DNA of 64,000 nt from Neobacillus sp. WH10 (GCF_030123405.1 NZ_CP126110.1:310001-374000), one strand, 5' to 3'. Shown: positions 43,387-51,986, counted from the stretch's first letter. A program made the numbers and translations. The notes: generated by a model not told the origin, from the sequence alone.

Positions 43387-44214
43387 ATGATCCATATTCT
43401 GTTTGGCCCATCTCCTGCAGGCAGTTTAAGAGCAGCCTTTAAGGAGAATGGAATAGATAAAAATGAACAAATCATTTCCTTTTGGGATATGTTCTCAATT
43501 GGTCCAGTCTGGCGATTAGATGAAGAAGCAGGGAGAGAAGCGCGGTTTGATTGGATGAAAAATGTGATAAATGATGAATTTGAAGAATTTCAGGAATATA
43601 AACAAAGTTTTCAAAAGACAATTGATCAAATTTTATCCATTCCAGAAGGGTTACCAATCACGATTTGGACTTCAGACAACGCTCATGAACAGACAGGACT
43701 GATATTTGTCGTGCATCTTTTAAAAGAAAGAAATAATGATTTAATCCTTATCAACACGACAAAGGCTTTTAGGGAACTTTTTAAAAAAAGAAATGTCCAA
43801 TATACCGTATTGCATTCAGGCGAAATTAGTCCTGATAAACTCCAAATAATATATGATCAAGGACAAGGAAGAGTCCTTACTGACCATGATAAAGAAGATT
43901 ATGAGAATGAATGGCTTTCTTTATCAGATACTCTGGAAACTTTGAGAATTTGGAGAAACGGAAGGATTGTGAGTGTTCCTGAAGACTATTATGACCCATT
44001 TATCATCCGTAAGGCTAAAAAGTTACATAGAGAGCAGATAACAAAAGACTTTATGAAATCTGCCAGATTAATTGGCGAGGTGTTAGGGCATTTAGACCAA
44101 TATGTTGGCGATGAATTTTTGGAATATCGCCTAAGAAAGCTGATAGAAAAAGAGGTCTTCGATGTAGAAGGCAGTTTGATCGCTATGAGATACTATAGTG
44201 TGAAATTGCGTTAG
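43387..44214 (+). CDS. DUF1835/DUF3658-type protein
   Basis: A 275-residue soluble protein. The start MIHILFGPSPAGSLRAAF and the following WDMFSIGPVWRLDEEAGREAR match the DUF1835 pattern; the C-terminal third (KLHREQITKDFMKSARLIGE) fits the DUF3658 part. The biochemical function is unknown. ATG 43387 lies eight bases after GGAAGGTG, against a TTG 18 bases upstream. Confidence 0.7.
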   Translation: MIHILFGPSPAGSLRAAFKENGIDKNEQIISFWDMFSIGPVWRLDEEAGREARFDWMKNVINDEFEEFQEYKQSFQKTIDQILSIPEGLPITIWTSDNAHEQTGLIFVVHLLKERNNDLILINTTKAFRELFKKRNVQYTVLHSGEISPDKLQIIYDQGQGRVLTDHDKEDYENEWLSLSDTLETLRIWRNGRIVSVPEDYYDPFIIRKAKKLHREQITKDFMKSARLIGEVLGHLDQYVGDEFLEYRLRKLIEKEVFDVEGSLIAMRYYSVKLR

Positions 44215-44516
44215 ATTAAGAACTTGAAGCCTTCATTTTTTAATTAAGCTTTGTTGAGAAGTTAAAATGCAGTTGCGAAATAGTCTGGAACATAAAAAAC
44301 GGTAAAGGTTTTATGTGGCAAAAAGAGTCTGGAGTGGGGAAAACGGTCACGTAAAATGGTTTCTAGGTAACCTAGAAGAGTCTAAAAAACAGTAAGAATT
44401 AACATTGTCATTAATTAAAAAATTCCCTAGATTATAGAAGGAAAGCGGTAATATTAGGGGAAAGATTGAATATTAAATAAAGGTAAGGCCTAAATTTTTG
44501 AGAGGAGGAATCAATT
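44215..44516. other. Intergenic region with no recognised feature
   Basis: About 300 bases, AT-rich, between the DUF1835 gene and the DJ-1 gene. Only the AGAGGAGG ribosome site of the downstream gene stands out. Confidence 0.4.
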
Positions 44517-45068
44517 TTGTCCAAAAAAGTACTTATAATTGCCGGAGATGCCGTAGAGGCCTTGGAGATTTATTATCCGTATTTTCGCTGTCTAGAAGAA
44601 GGCTACGAGGTGAAAATTGCCGCCCCATCAAAGAAAAAGCTGCAAACGGTCGTGCATGATTTTATTGGTTGGGATACTTATACCGAAAGCAAAGGATACC
44701 TAATTGAGGCACAGATTGCCTTCGAGGATGTAAATCCTGAAGAGTTTGACGGGTTAATAATTCCAGGAGGAAGAGCTCCCGAGTACATTCGTTTAAATGA
44801 AAATGTTCCACGGATTGTCGCACATTTCTTTGAAGCGAATAAACCGGTTGCTGCTATTTGCCACGCAAGTCTCGTTTTAACAACGGTTCGTCAATACATG
44901 GAAGGCAGAGAGTTGACTGCCTATATCGCCTGTAAACCAGATGTTGAAGCAGCCGGTGCCACTTATATTGAGAATCCTCTTCATGTGCAAGGAAATCTTG
45001 TTTCTGGCCATGCCTGGCCAGATCTACCGGGCTTCATGAAAGAATTTATTAATCAATTAAACCAATAA
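44517..45068 (+). CDS. DJ-1/PfpI-family protein, second copy
   Basis: A 183-residue protein with the nucleophile cysteine at residue 115 in VAAICHASLVL and an acidic partner near residue 14-17 (VEALE). IIPGGRAPEYIR and the length fit the PfpI/YhbO-like class, distinct from the protein at 15899. Such proteins act in carbonyl or general stress. The start is TTG, eight bases after GAGGAGG. Confidence 0.8.
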   Translation: MSKKVLIIAGDAVEALEIYYPYFRCLEEGYEVKIAAPSKKKLQTVVHDFIGWDTYTESKGYLIEAQIAFEDVNPEEFDGLIIPGGRAPEYIRLNENVPRIVAHFFEANKPVAAICHASLVLTTVRQYMEGRELTAYIACKPDVEAAGATYIENPLHVQGNLVSGHAWPDLPGFMKEFINQLNQ

Positions 45069-45260
45069 GAAAAAGAGTAAGTTCGAGAAATCTTTTTCTA
45101 TTCCGATACTAAAAAGCTGATTTCTGGTTATTAATACAACTATTCGAAAGATTCAATTCCATGAGTGTGGGAATGGGTCTTTTTTTTATCTATTATAAAA
45201 AAGCAAGAAATATCAAAAAAATCCCTGAGAAGTTTGTTATTTTATTTACAGGGAGGTTGA

Positions 45261-46154
45261 ATGTGTGTGAGTCGTTATTCGATTATTAAAAACACGATTG
45301 ACTATATTGAAACACATCTAGAGGACGAACTGTCACTGGAGACGGTTGCAAACTTCGCCGGTTTTTCAAAATATCATTTCCATCGGATATTTCAAAAGGA
45401 AATTGGCATGACGGTAATGGAGTATGTTCGAACTCGAAGAATCGCCGTTTCAGCAAGCCAGCTCCTATATACCGATCAAAAAATTATCGACATTGCTTTC
45501 CAGTATCATTTCGAGACACAGGAATCGTATACTCGTGCTTTTAAAAAGATTTATAAATTGCCACCAGGCCATTATCGAAAGATTATGTCTACAGTTACTT
45601 TACAAAGGGAGGATACTGAATTGAAAAAAGAGCAGACAATTAAAGGTTGGTTTTTAAGCGGCAGTCATCCGTTTCATTATGAAATAGGCATTGACCGTAA
45701 GAACTTTCATAAAGGGGAAGCTTCAGGCTATTTGAAGGCTGTTTCAACCGAGTCCTTCGGTGAATTTGCTACAATGATGCAGGAGTTTAAGGCGGAAAAA
45801 TATCTTGGAAAAAGGATTAAATTATCCGGCTTTTTAAAATCCAAGAGTGTAGAAGGATTTTGCGGTTTTTGGATGAGGGTTGATAACGGTTTAGGCGATG
45901 TATTGCAGTTTGATAATATGGGGGATCGTCCTGTCAGCGGGGACACTGAGTGGAATCATTATTTTATTGTCCTTGATGTGCCGGAAAATAGTTCCGTCAT
46001 CTCATTCGGTGTTCTACTGTCGGGAAGCGGCCAGGTCTGGATTGACCAACTGAATTTTGAAGAAGTTGATGAAACCGTACAAACCACCAATATCAATTTC
46101 TCAAAGGATATTTTAGAAGAGCCAATAAATCTATCTTTTGAGGAAATAGAATAA
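45261..46154 (+). CDS. AraC-family transcriptional regulator
   Basis: A 297-residue protein. The N-terminal AraC double helix-turn-helix spans about residues 10-105 (LSLETVANFAGFSKYHFHRI, then DIAFQYHFETQESYTRAFKK). The C-terminal half is a beta-rich carbohydrate-binding-like domain (about 130-285) with VWIDQLNFEEVD. GGGAGG precedes the ATG. A fragment resembling the end of an S41 peptidase follows at once, so the regulated partner may have been deleted. Confidence 0.8.
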   Translation: MCVSRYSIIKNTIDYIETHLEDELSLETVANFAGFSKYHFHRIFQKEIGMTVMEYVRTRRIAVSASQLLYTDQKIIDIAFQYHFETQESYTRAFKKIYKLPPGHYRKIMSTVTLQREDTELKKEQTIKGWFLSGSHPFHYEIGIDRKNFHKGEASGYLKAVSTESFGEFATMMQEFKAEKYLGKRIKLSGFLKSKSVEGFCGFWMRVDNGLGDVLQFDNMGDRPVSGDTEWNHYFIVLDVPENSSVISFGVLLSGSGQVWIDQLNFEEVDETVQTTNINFSKDILEEPINLSFEEIE

Positions 46155-46155
46155 A

Positions 46156-46308
46156 ATGGGGATGGAGTATGGAAAAGTTATAAAACCTATGACAATTATC
46201 CATATCTTAGGTATTCAGCCGGATGTGGTGGTGGAGAGAACACTTGAAGGGGTTAAAAAATCGGAGGATGAATATATTAATAAGGCATTGGAGTTATTCA
46301 ATAATTAG
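46156..46308 (+). pseudogene. C-terminal remnant of an S41-family peptidase
   Basis: A 50-codon frame starting ATG at 46156, directly after the AraC gene. Its sequence (GIQPDVVVERTLEGVKKSED and KALELFNN) looks like the last residues of S41 processing proteases, where GIxPD...D...LxKALEL is usual. The catalytic PDZ and Ser-Lys parts are missing. There is no proper ribosome site. Most likely a deletion remnant. Confidence 0.45.
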
Positions 46309-46312
46309 AATT

Positions 46313-46356
46313 AAGGGTCAGTCTCCCGCTGCGTTATTTGGGGGACTGACCCTTTC
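46313..46356 (+). terminator. GTCAGTCTC-family terminator
   Basis: AAGGGTCAGTC pairs with GACTGACCCTTT, with CCCGCTGCGTTATTTGGG in the upper stem and loop. It ends the AraC transcript. Confidence 0.75.
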
Positions 46357-46429
46357 AATTAGTTGTTAAATAGCGATTGTTTTTACAAAATTATACAGAC
46401 CGAACTTAAGGGCTGCTGACTTGGTAATT

Positions 46430-46894
46430 CTATTTTATATAGTGTACATCACTCTTGAATACTGGTTCACTCGTGTTCGGCAAGTACCACAGTGTTTTCA
46501 AAGTGATTCCTTTTTCGGCGAACAGTCCCGTCAGCTCTTCCATAAAGATACCTCGGATCGGATCACATGATGGACTGCTTTGAATTCCTGTCAAACCGAC
46601 AATCTCATAATCATTTTTCAGGTAGTCTTCTGCTTGTAGAAGCACAGGCTTCAATATCTCCCTGCAATGTTTCCTATACTCGGGTGTATTGTATTGCTCG
46701 TATGTCATGGACGGCCGATTCAGTCCAAGAAAGGTGAATTCCGGGCATGGGAGCTGGAGAAATCCGTAGCCTTCTTTCAATGCCCATTCTACTGCTGAAA
46801 GGACGGCGCCTTTTGCTCGTGCCTCGTCTTCAATGACTGTATTCTGATTTAAGATACAATGAGAAACTAGTAAAATCTTTTTATTACGCAGCAT
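46430..46894 (-). CDS. TudS-related putative desulfidase
   Basis: A 154-residue protein related to 2-thiouracil desulfidases and DUF523. Likely iron-sulfur cysteines are in SHCILNQN (Cys13), LPCPEF and SSPSCDP. TudS enzymes remove sulfur from thiolated nucleobases through a [4Fe-4S] cluster. The start overlaps the preceding transporter gene by 11 bases, so the two are co-translated. This resembles the clostridial CD3072/CD3073 pair of desulfidase plus ECF S component. The thiolated substrate is inferred from the family, not proved. Confidence 0.75.
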   Translation of the reverse strand: MLRNKKILLVSHCILNQNTVIEDEARAKGAVLSAVEWALKEGYGFLQLPCPEFTFLGLNRPSMTYEQYNTPEYRKHCREILKPVLLQAEDYLKNDYEIVGLTGIQSSPSCDPIRGIFMEELTGLFAEKGITLKTLWYLPNTSEPVFKSDVHYIK

Positions 46895-47459
46895 TTCTTT
46901 TCTCCTTATTCACGACCTTTGCTAGATTCGGCAGGCGGACAATCATGAATGTTACGAGTAGACAGGTAATAATTTTATCCACAAAATTGCCGGTAATCCT
47001 AGAAAGAAACGTTGAGGCAAAGACGCTTTCTCCTGTGGACCTTAACCATAAGACGACTAAATCCATCCCGCTGCCATTTAAACCGCCATATACGGCGACA
47101 GCAATCGGTGTTCCAATAAGTGGCGCGATAATAGATAACATAATTCCGGTAATAAGAGCGATGTACCATTTTCTAAAGTCAAACTTTTTTGCCATGTAAC
47201 CGGCCACTAAGGCAATAGCGATATTAACGAGCCCAAAGAACATTGCAGATGGCCCGGTTGTGGCACCAAGAACCACATTTGTTAACCCGCCTGCCAATGC
47301 CCCCCACCATGGGCCGAATAAGACTGCGACTAAAACCGTTCCAATCGTATCAAGGAACAACAAAGGAATCTTCATGGATGACACAACGGTTCCTAATATG
47401 ACGTTTAAAGCGATGCCCATTGCAGAGTAAGTTAAAATCATTGTTTTACTAGACTTCAT
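46884..47459 (-). CDS. ECF transporter substrate-binding S component (CD3073-like)
   Basis: A 191-residue integral membrane protein with five to six helices. The N-terminal segment IALNVILGTVVSSMKIPLLF and GPWWGALAGGLTNVVLGATTG are typical of S components that dock with a shared EcfAA'T module encoded elsewhere. It is followed by the desulfidase gene, suggesting import of a sulfur-containing base or related compound. It starts 56 bases downstream of the LysR gene on the same strand. Confidence 0.8.
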   Translation of the reverse strand: MKSSKTMILTYSAMGIALNVILGTVVSSMKIPLLFLDTIGTVLVAVLFGPWWGALAGGLTNVVLGATTGPSAMFFGLVNIAIALVAGYMAKKFDFRKWYIALITGIMLSIIAPLIGTPIAVAVYGGLNGSGMDLVVLWLRSTGESVFASTFLSRITGNFVDKIITCLLVTFMIVRLPNLAKVVNKEKRNAA

Positions 47460-47515
47460 TCAGGCTCCTCCCTTATTTTAAAAAAGATAAGTAGATTATG
47501 ACTATCTTTTTTGCA

Positions 47516-48406
47516 TTACCCCTTCAATAAAAGCTCCGTAAATTCTTTAATGATTGGCCGTTTTTCTGTATCTGTCAGAGAAGTGAAATAAAAGTTTCTT
47601 AGAAAGGGGTCAAATTTTTCAATGATCTGAATCCGTCCCGCTTTTGCGGCGGGTATTGCTGCCAGTTTCGAAATAAAACTGATGCCAAGACCTGCTTCTA
47701 CAGCAGCGATTACGGCTTCGGTACTGCCGATTGAGATAACAGAGTGTAAATCGGAAAGTAAATACCCATGAATGGACAGGTAATCCTCCATTACCTTTCT
47801 GGTGCCTGAACCCTTTTCCCTTACAACAAAGTCATATTGTTTTATCTGACTAAATTCCGGGTCGTTTGCATGGACCATTGGGTGTCCGTTTGGTGTAATT
47901 AATACTAATGAATCAGAGGCAATCGGCCTGAATGTAAGTTTGTTTGAATCTTGCTCAAGGCCAATAATTCCTACATCAATTTGATGATCCAATAGCTTAT
48001 CGAGGATTTTTTTAGAATCACCGATTTCAATGATCACGTCTACTTTAGGGTAAAGGCTTCGGAATGTTTTAACCCAGCCTGGCACAAGATATGTTCCAGG
48101 GATGGTGCTGGCACCGATGGTCAAGGTTCCGGTTAAAGTGTCTTGAAATCCATGAAGTTCATCCTCTAGCTGTCTCCATCTTCGTGTTAGTTCTTTAGCA
48201 GCATGATATACAAGTTTACCTGCTGCAGTTGGCTGTACTCCCGACGTGCCTCGTTCCAGAAGTTCCATCCCAATCTCTTCTTCTAAACTCTTAATTTTAA
48301 GGCTTGTTGTCGGCTGTGAACTTTTTAGAGCGGCAGCCGCTTCCGAAAAACTTTTTTTCTCGACAACCAAAATGAACGCTTCAAGTTTATTTAAATTCAT
48401 ATCCAC
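47516..48406 (-). CDS. LysR-family transcriptional regulator
   Basis: A 296-residue protein. The N-terminal winged helix (LEAFILVVEKKSFSEAAAAL, KSSQPTTSLKIKSLEEEIG) is followed by a LysR substrate-binding domain (about residues 90-290). It most resembles CysL-type members. It lies first in a minus-strand set with the ECF S component and desulfidase genes, so it probably regulates them in response to the imported compound or to sulfur supply. Confidence 0.85.
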   Translation of the reverse strand: MDMNLNKLEAFILVVEKKSFSEAAAALKSSQPTTSLKIKSLEEEIGMELLERGTSGVQPTAAGKLVYHAAKELTRRWRQLEDELHGFQDTLTGTLTIGASTIPGTYLVPGWVKTFRSLYPKVDVIIEIGDSKKILDKLLDHQIDVGIIGLEQDSNKLTFRPIASDSLVLITPNGHPMVHANDPEFSQIKQYDFVVREKGSGTRKVMEDYLSIHGYLLSDLHSVISIGSTEAVIAAVEAGLGISFISKLAAIPAAKAGRIQIIEKFDPFLRNFYFTSLTDTEKRPIIKEFTELLLKG

Positions 48407-48613
48407 ACCCCATATATATTAGGAAATTTAATGATTTATATTAACTTATTTTATAGTGAAACGAAAAAATAATAACGACGATTATATCGTTGTTATTCAA
48501 TTTTATTTTAACCTGAGAGACTCTCTTATGTAAGTGTGAATTGCATGACAGCTTTGTCAATTCTGTTAACACAGGGTGTCAGGCACCTATATTTTATTAC
48601 AAAAAAGTTTTTG

Positions 48614-48642
48614 TTGACTTATTTTTAATAATGTGCTATAAT
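48614..48642 (+). promoter_or_regulatory. SigA-type promoter of the methyltransferase gene
   Basis: TTGACT (48614-48619) and TATAAT (48637-48642) are separated by exactly 17 bases. Transcription should start near 48649, about 90 bases before the TTG start codon. Confidence 0.75.
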
Positions 48643-48682
48643 ATTATTTTATTGAAAGTTTTTATATTCTATTATACAATAA

Positions 48683-48716
48683 ACTCCTAGCAAATTTTTG
48701 CTGGGGGTTTTTTCTT
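48683..48716 (+). terminator. Leader terminator (putative attenuator) before the methyltransferase gene
   Basis: CCTAGCAA pairs with TTGCTGGGG around ATTT, then TTTTTTCTTTTTT. It lies between the promoter at 48614 and the ribosome site at 48721, with no gene in between, so most transcripts would stop unless read-through is induced. TTTATTG (near 48648) and CAATAAA (near 48676) could form an alternative pairing. Confidence 0.65.
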
Positions 48717-48735
48717 TTTTAAAGGGGGAGTATTT

Positions 48736-49653
48736 TTGGAAGCTAAAAAGGAAAGTTTAACGGCGTTAGTAAGCTGCTTTGCCAGGGGATATCATGCATT
48801 GAACAGCAGTCAGCCCATTTTTAATGATCGAGTTGCTCATTCACTTTTACGGGATGAGGAAAAACAGTTAATCAGCACCAATTGGGCTAATGCCATTGCC
48901 TTTTTTGACGCGGAAAAGAGTGAATCGTTGAAGACTTTTGAAGAGAAATTAGAATGGGTGATGAACAACCAGACGATTCCTCAATTAGTCAGCCGGGCAA
49001 GATATGCAGAGGACGGCCTCATGTCTGCTATTGAACGCGGTGTAAGGCAATATGTCATTTTAGGCTCCGGTTTCGATACATTTGCCTTGAGACAAGAACA
49101 ATTACCAGAAGATTTTATCATCTATGAAGTCGACCACCCCGCAACCCAAGCATTTAAACTTAAACGCCTTCAAGAAATGGGTTTTGAAATTCCTGCAAAC
49201 GTAAAATTTGTACCCGTAGATTTTAAACATGATTCCTTACCTGATGAGCTGAAAAAAAGCGGCTTTAATAATAAACTGTTTTCTTTTTTTAGTTTGTTAG
49301 GTGTCGTAATGTACTTAGAAAAACAGGATTTCTTCAAACTTCTTACTGGCATTTCGGATATGTCTATAAACGGAAGCTCTTTCGTATTTGATTACCTCGA
49401 CGATATGGCTTTTAATGATCTGCTCGCTTCAAAGAAACTTATTCAGATGCGGCAACTTACTGCCCATACAGGTGAACCGATGGTTACCAGCTTCGATCCC
49501 TTTGAACTTGACCAAGAGCTGCAAGATTGCAATATGCTGCTATATGAAAATCTTTCGCCAGCGAATATTGAAGAGTTGTACTTTACGGACAGAGAAGATG
49601 GTTTACACGCCTTTGACCATTTCCATTTTGCTCATTTAGTTGTTCATAAATAA
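48736..49653 (+). CDS. Class I SAM-dependent methyltransferase (leucine-carboxyl-methyltransferase-like, TIGR00027 type)
   Basis: A 305-residue protein. The SAM-binding motif is YVILGSGFDTFALRQ, followed by YEVDHPATQAFK, both typical of the LCMT-like family known for O-methylation in secondary metabolism. FSLLGVVMYLEKQDFF is a later conserved segment. The start is TTG, about six bases after AAAGGGGGAG. It is alone, with a promoter and a terminator in its leader. The substrate is unknown. Confidence 0.8.
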   Translation: MEAKKESLTALVSCFARGYHALNSSQPIFNDRVAHSLLRDEEKQLISTNWANAIAFFDAEKSESLKTFEEKLEWVMNNQTIPQLVSRARYAEDGLMSAIERGVRQYVILGSGFDTFALRQEQLPEDFIIYEVDHPATQAFKLKRLQEMGFEIPANVKFVPVDFKHDSLPDELKKSGFNNKLFSFFSLLGVVMYLEKQDFFKLLTGISDMSINGSSFVFDYLDDMAFNDLLASKKLIQMRQLTAHTGEPMVTSFDPFELDQELQDCNMLLYENLSPANIEELYFTDREDGLHAFDHFHFAHLVVHK

Positions 49654-49668
49654 ATTCGAACACCGTTC

Positions 49669-49695
49669 AAATTCTCTGAACGGTGTTTTTTTATT
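49669..49695 (+). terminator. Terminator after the methyltransferase gene
   Basis: AACACCGTTCA pairs with TGAACGGTGTT, with seven T following. Confidence 0.85.
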
Positions 49696-49711
49696 TAAAA
49701 ATTTCCAAAAC

Positions 49712-49738
49712 TGCAACCTTTTGCTATCGTTATACGTG
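49712..49738 (+). promoter_or_regulatory. ECF-type (SigM-like) autoregulatory promoter
   Basis: TGCAAC at 49712-49717 and CGTG at 49735-49738 are separated by 17 bases. Known SigM-type promoters carry TGAAAC, N16-17, CGTC or similar. It lies 24 bases upstream of the sigM start. Confidence 0.6.
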
Positions 49739-49762
49739 GTTAGGTTGAAAGGGGGAACGGCA

Positions 49763-50260
49763 TTGGAGCTTGATCAAGCCTATCAAGAATATGTTAATGA
49801 TTTATATCGCTATCTTTTTTCCCTTTCAAAGGATCATTTTATCGCTGAGGATTTGGTTCAGGAGGCTTTTTACCGGGCATACTTGCATCTTGAGGATTAT
49901 GAAATCTCCAATATTCGAGCATGGTTATTTAAGGTAGCCTATAATGCCTTTATTGATTTTCAAAGAAAAAATAAACGCCTGGTTATTCAAGAGCAAATTG
50001 AAGAGTGGAGTTCCTCCTCAAAGGAAACTCCGGAAAAAAGGCTGCTGGAAAAAGAGAGCTTTCAGTTATTATTAAATGACATTCATTCGTTGAAAGAACA
50101 GGAAAGACATGTTTTGCTGCTATGTGATTTGCATCAGTTGACATATAATGAAGCTGCAGAAATTGTGGATATGAAATTAAATACGCTGAAAAGCCACTTA
50201 CATAGGGGCCGGAGGAAGGTTATGGATAGAGTGAAGGAAAGGATGAAGGCAGATGAGTGA
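49763..50260 (+). CDS. sigM: ECF sigma factor SigM
   Basis: A 165-residue sigma factor (B. subtilis SigM has about 163). Region 2 is YQEYVNDLYRYLFSLSKDHF then AEDLVQEAFYRAYLHL; region 4 is LTYNEAAEIVDMKLNTLKSH. The call as SigM rests on the order and sizes of the next two genes, which match yhdL and yhdK. SigM responds to cell-wall stress. The TTG at 49763 follows AAGGGGGAA; upstream frame sequence overlaps the terminator and promoter. It overlaps the anti-sigma gene by eight bases. Confidence 0.75.
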   Translation: MELDQAYQEYVNDLYRYLFSLSKDHFIAEDLVQEAFYRAYLHLEDYEISNIRAWLFKVAYNAFIDFQRKNKRLVIQEQIEEWSSSSKETPEKRLLEKESFQLLLNDIHSLKEQERHVLLLCDLHQLTYNEAAEIVDMKLNTLKSHLHRGRRKVMDRVKERMKADE

Positions 50261-51275
50261 TGAAAAGAACCATTTCGAGGAAGATTATCAAAAATATTTA
50301 AAGGAATCGCTAAACGAAGTGAACGAAATTCATCCATACTCAAAAGAAGGCCAAGCAGAGATTGTCACAATCGGTAAAAATATGGCACGAAAAACGAATA
50401 TCATGATCAGTCTTGCCATTCTGTTATTGATTGTGCCTGTCATGACTCTGACTACTTATATGTACTATGCAATTGGGGGACGGGCAGATCATCTAATCGA
50501 TGTCGTGACGAAAACGATTTATGTAACCGAGCCCAATATGAGCTTAGAAAAGTTGAATGTAGAAGATGATATTGGCTTTTTTTCAATGAATATCAAGTTT
50601 GATGTTTTTAAACGTATTGGGAAAGAAGATTATAGGGCGGGAAACTATAGTATAGATTTTTTGTTAAATCAACCTAGTTTTCCTAAGAAGAATATGTTGT
50701 TAGACCGCCCGCTGTCAGAGATCCCTAGCAAGGAAAGCGAGTTCATGGTACACCCTAAAGCAAGAATTCCTTTTATTGAAACGGATCAATGGGACATATT
50801 AAATAAGATTCCAGATGGTACCGTTGCCGAGGTATATGTCTCGCTAAACGAGTTAATGAAACCAGAGGATTTGAAAAATAGCTTGCCTAAAAATATGGAG
50901 CTTCGCTGGCTTGCGGTGGATACGGGAATGGAGGTCACCCAAGAAGACGCTGAAGGCGTACCGATTACACCTCTTGGCTACCCAGCCCAGTATGATTCAA
51001 CTACCTGGTCCCCGTTCAAGACCGATACTGAATCCAATGAAGAAGTGTTTCTTGATATTTTATCATTGCTTGAGAAAAATGAATCAGTAGCTGAAAAAGT
51101 CGCTCGTGCTAAATCATTATCCTTAGAAAGCCGTCTTGCCTATATTAAGGAACACGGTATAAAGGTTTATGGTGCCGTTATCACCGGCCCGACGGAAGAA
51201 TTGAGAAAACTGCAAAATGTAAAAGAAATTCGTGCGATGAAGGTGGGGGAAGTGAAACTATGGAACTGGGAGTAA
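50253..51275 (+). CDS. yhdL: Anti-sigma factor YhdL-like
   Basis: A 340-residue single-pass membrane protein: a cytoplasmic N-terminus of about 45 residues, a helix at about 48-70 (IMISLAILLLIVPVMTLTTY) and a large extracellular domain. It fits the Sigma_reg_N and Sigma_reg_C architecture of YhdL, the main SigM antagonist in B. subtilis (about 358 residues). Overlaps sigM upstream and the yhdK-like gene downstream. Confidence 0.75.
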   Translation: MSDEKNHFEEDYQKYLKESLNEVNEIHPYSKEGQAEIVTIGKNMARKTNIMISLAILLLIVPVMTLTTYMYYAIGGRADHLIDVVTKTIYVTEPNMSLEKLNVEDDIGFFSMNIKFDVFKRIGKEDYRAGNYSIDFLLNQPSFPKKNMLLDRPLSEIPSKESEFMVHPKARIPFIETDQWDILNKIPDGTVAEVYVSLNELMKPEDLKNSLPKNMELRWLAVDTGMEVTQEDAEGVPITPLGYPAQYDSTTWSPFKTDTESNEEVFLDILSLLEKNESVAEKVARAKSLSLESRLAYIKEHGIKVYGAVITGPTEELRKLQNVKEIRAMKVGEVKLWNWE

Positions 51276-51568
51276 ACAAAAAAGGAGGGAACAGACACCT
51301 TCCAACAATATCAGGATTTTTGTCCTTTCTGATTGCGCTTATTTCACTAGCTGGTTTAAATGTTGCTCTTTTGATTAAAGAAAAGGTGTTTCCCGGAGTC
51401 TTTATCGTTCAGCTTCCGATTTTAGGCTTTTTCCTTGGGGTGATTGGGCTATTTACCCAGAGAAGATCCAGACTATATGCCATTTGGGGACTCTCTCTTT
51501 GCATCTTTCTTCTAATTTTTACCCTTTTAATGGTGGTATCCTCATTGAGTATTAATTATAAACCATAA
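51260..51568 (+). CDS. yhdK: YhdK-like small membrane protein
   Basis: A 102-residue protein with three membrane helices. Its size and its position after sigM and yhdL match YhdK (about 96 residues), which assists YhdL in holding SigM. The ATG lies inside the end of the anti-sigma gene. A short GGCGGC/GCTGCC hairpin with T6 follows near 51575. Confidence 0.7.
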   Translation: MELGVNKKGGNRHLPTISGFLSFLIALISLAGLNVALLIKEKVFPGVFIVQLPILGFFLGVIGLFTQRRSRLYAIWGLSLCIFLLIFTLLMVVSSLSINYKP

Positions 51569-51572
51569 TATG

Positions 51573-51598
51573 AAGGCGGCCTGGTGCTGCCTTTTTTA
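51573..51598 (+). terminator. Terminator after the sigM operon
   Basis: GGCGGC pairs with GCTGCC around CTGGT, followed by six T. Confidence 0.7.
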
Positions 51599-51668
51599 AA
51601 ATTAACAGTAAAGAATCTGCCAATATGGACATACTGTGTGTTAAAGCTGGTCCATTGAGGTGATGAAG

Positions 51669-51986
51669 TTGGGGAAAATCACAAGACTTTGTTGGGAAGG
51701 GCTTACCTTAAAACATGTCACCCACCCCAAAATTGTTGTACCATATTTACTATATGTTTTTACCGCTTTTTTGTTTGAATTGTTTTTGATGGTATTGTTT
51801 GGGGTTTCGTGTTTTCTTTTTTATCAATACGGACATAGTCCAGATTTAGTCTTTATTGTTAGTGGCGCAATTTTGATCTTAATTTTTATAATAACGGTTT
51901 TAATATTAAGAACAACCATATCAAGACACAAAAATGTTTTCTTGAATGGCTCCCATGAATCTAGTTTAAAGGTTCTTGATGACTAA
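51669..51986 (+). CDS. Small two-helix membrane protein, unknown
   Basis: A 105-residue protein with two hydrophobic helices (about residues 23-50 and 60-83) and polar ends. No known family. GAGGTGAT fits best with a TTG start at 51669; the GTG at 51660 and ATG at 51663 overlap the ribosome site itself. Confidence 0.5.
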   Translation: MGKITRLCWEGLTLKHVTHPKIVVPYLLYVFTAFLFELFLMVLFGVSCFLFYQYGHSPDLVFIVSGAILILIFIITVLILRTTISRHKNVFLNGSHESSLKVLDD

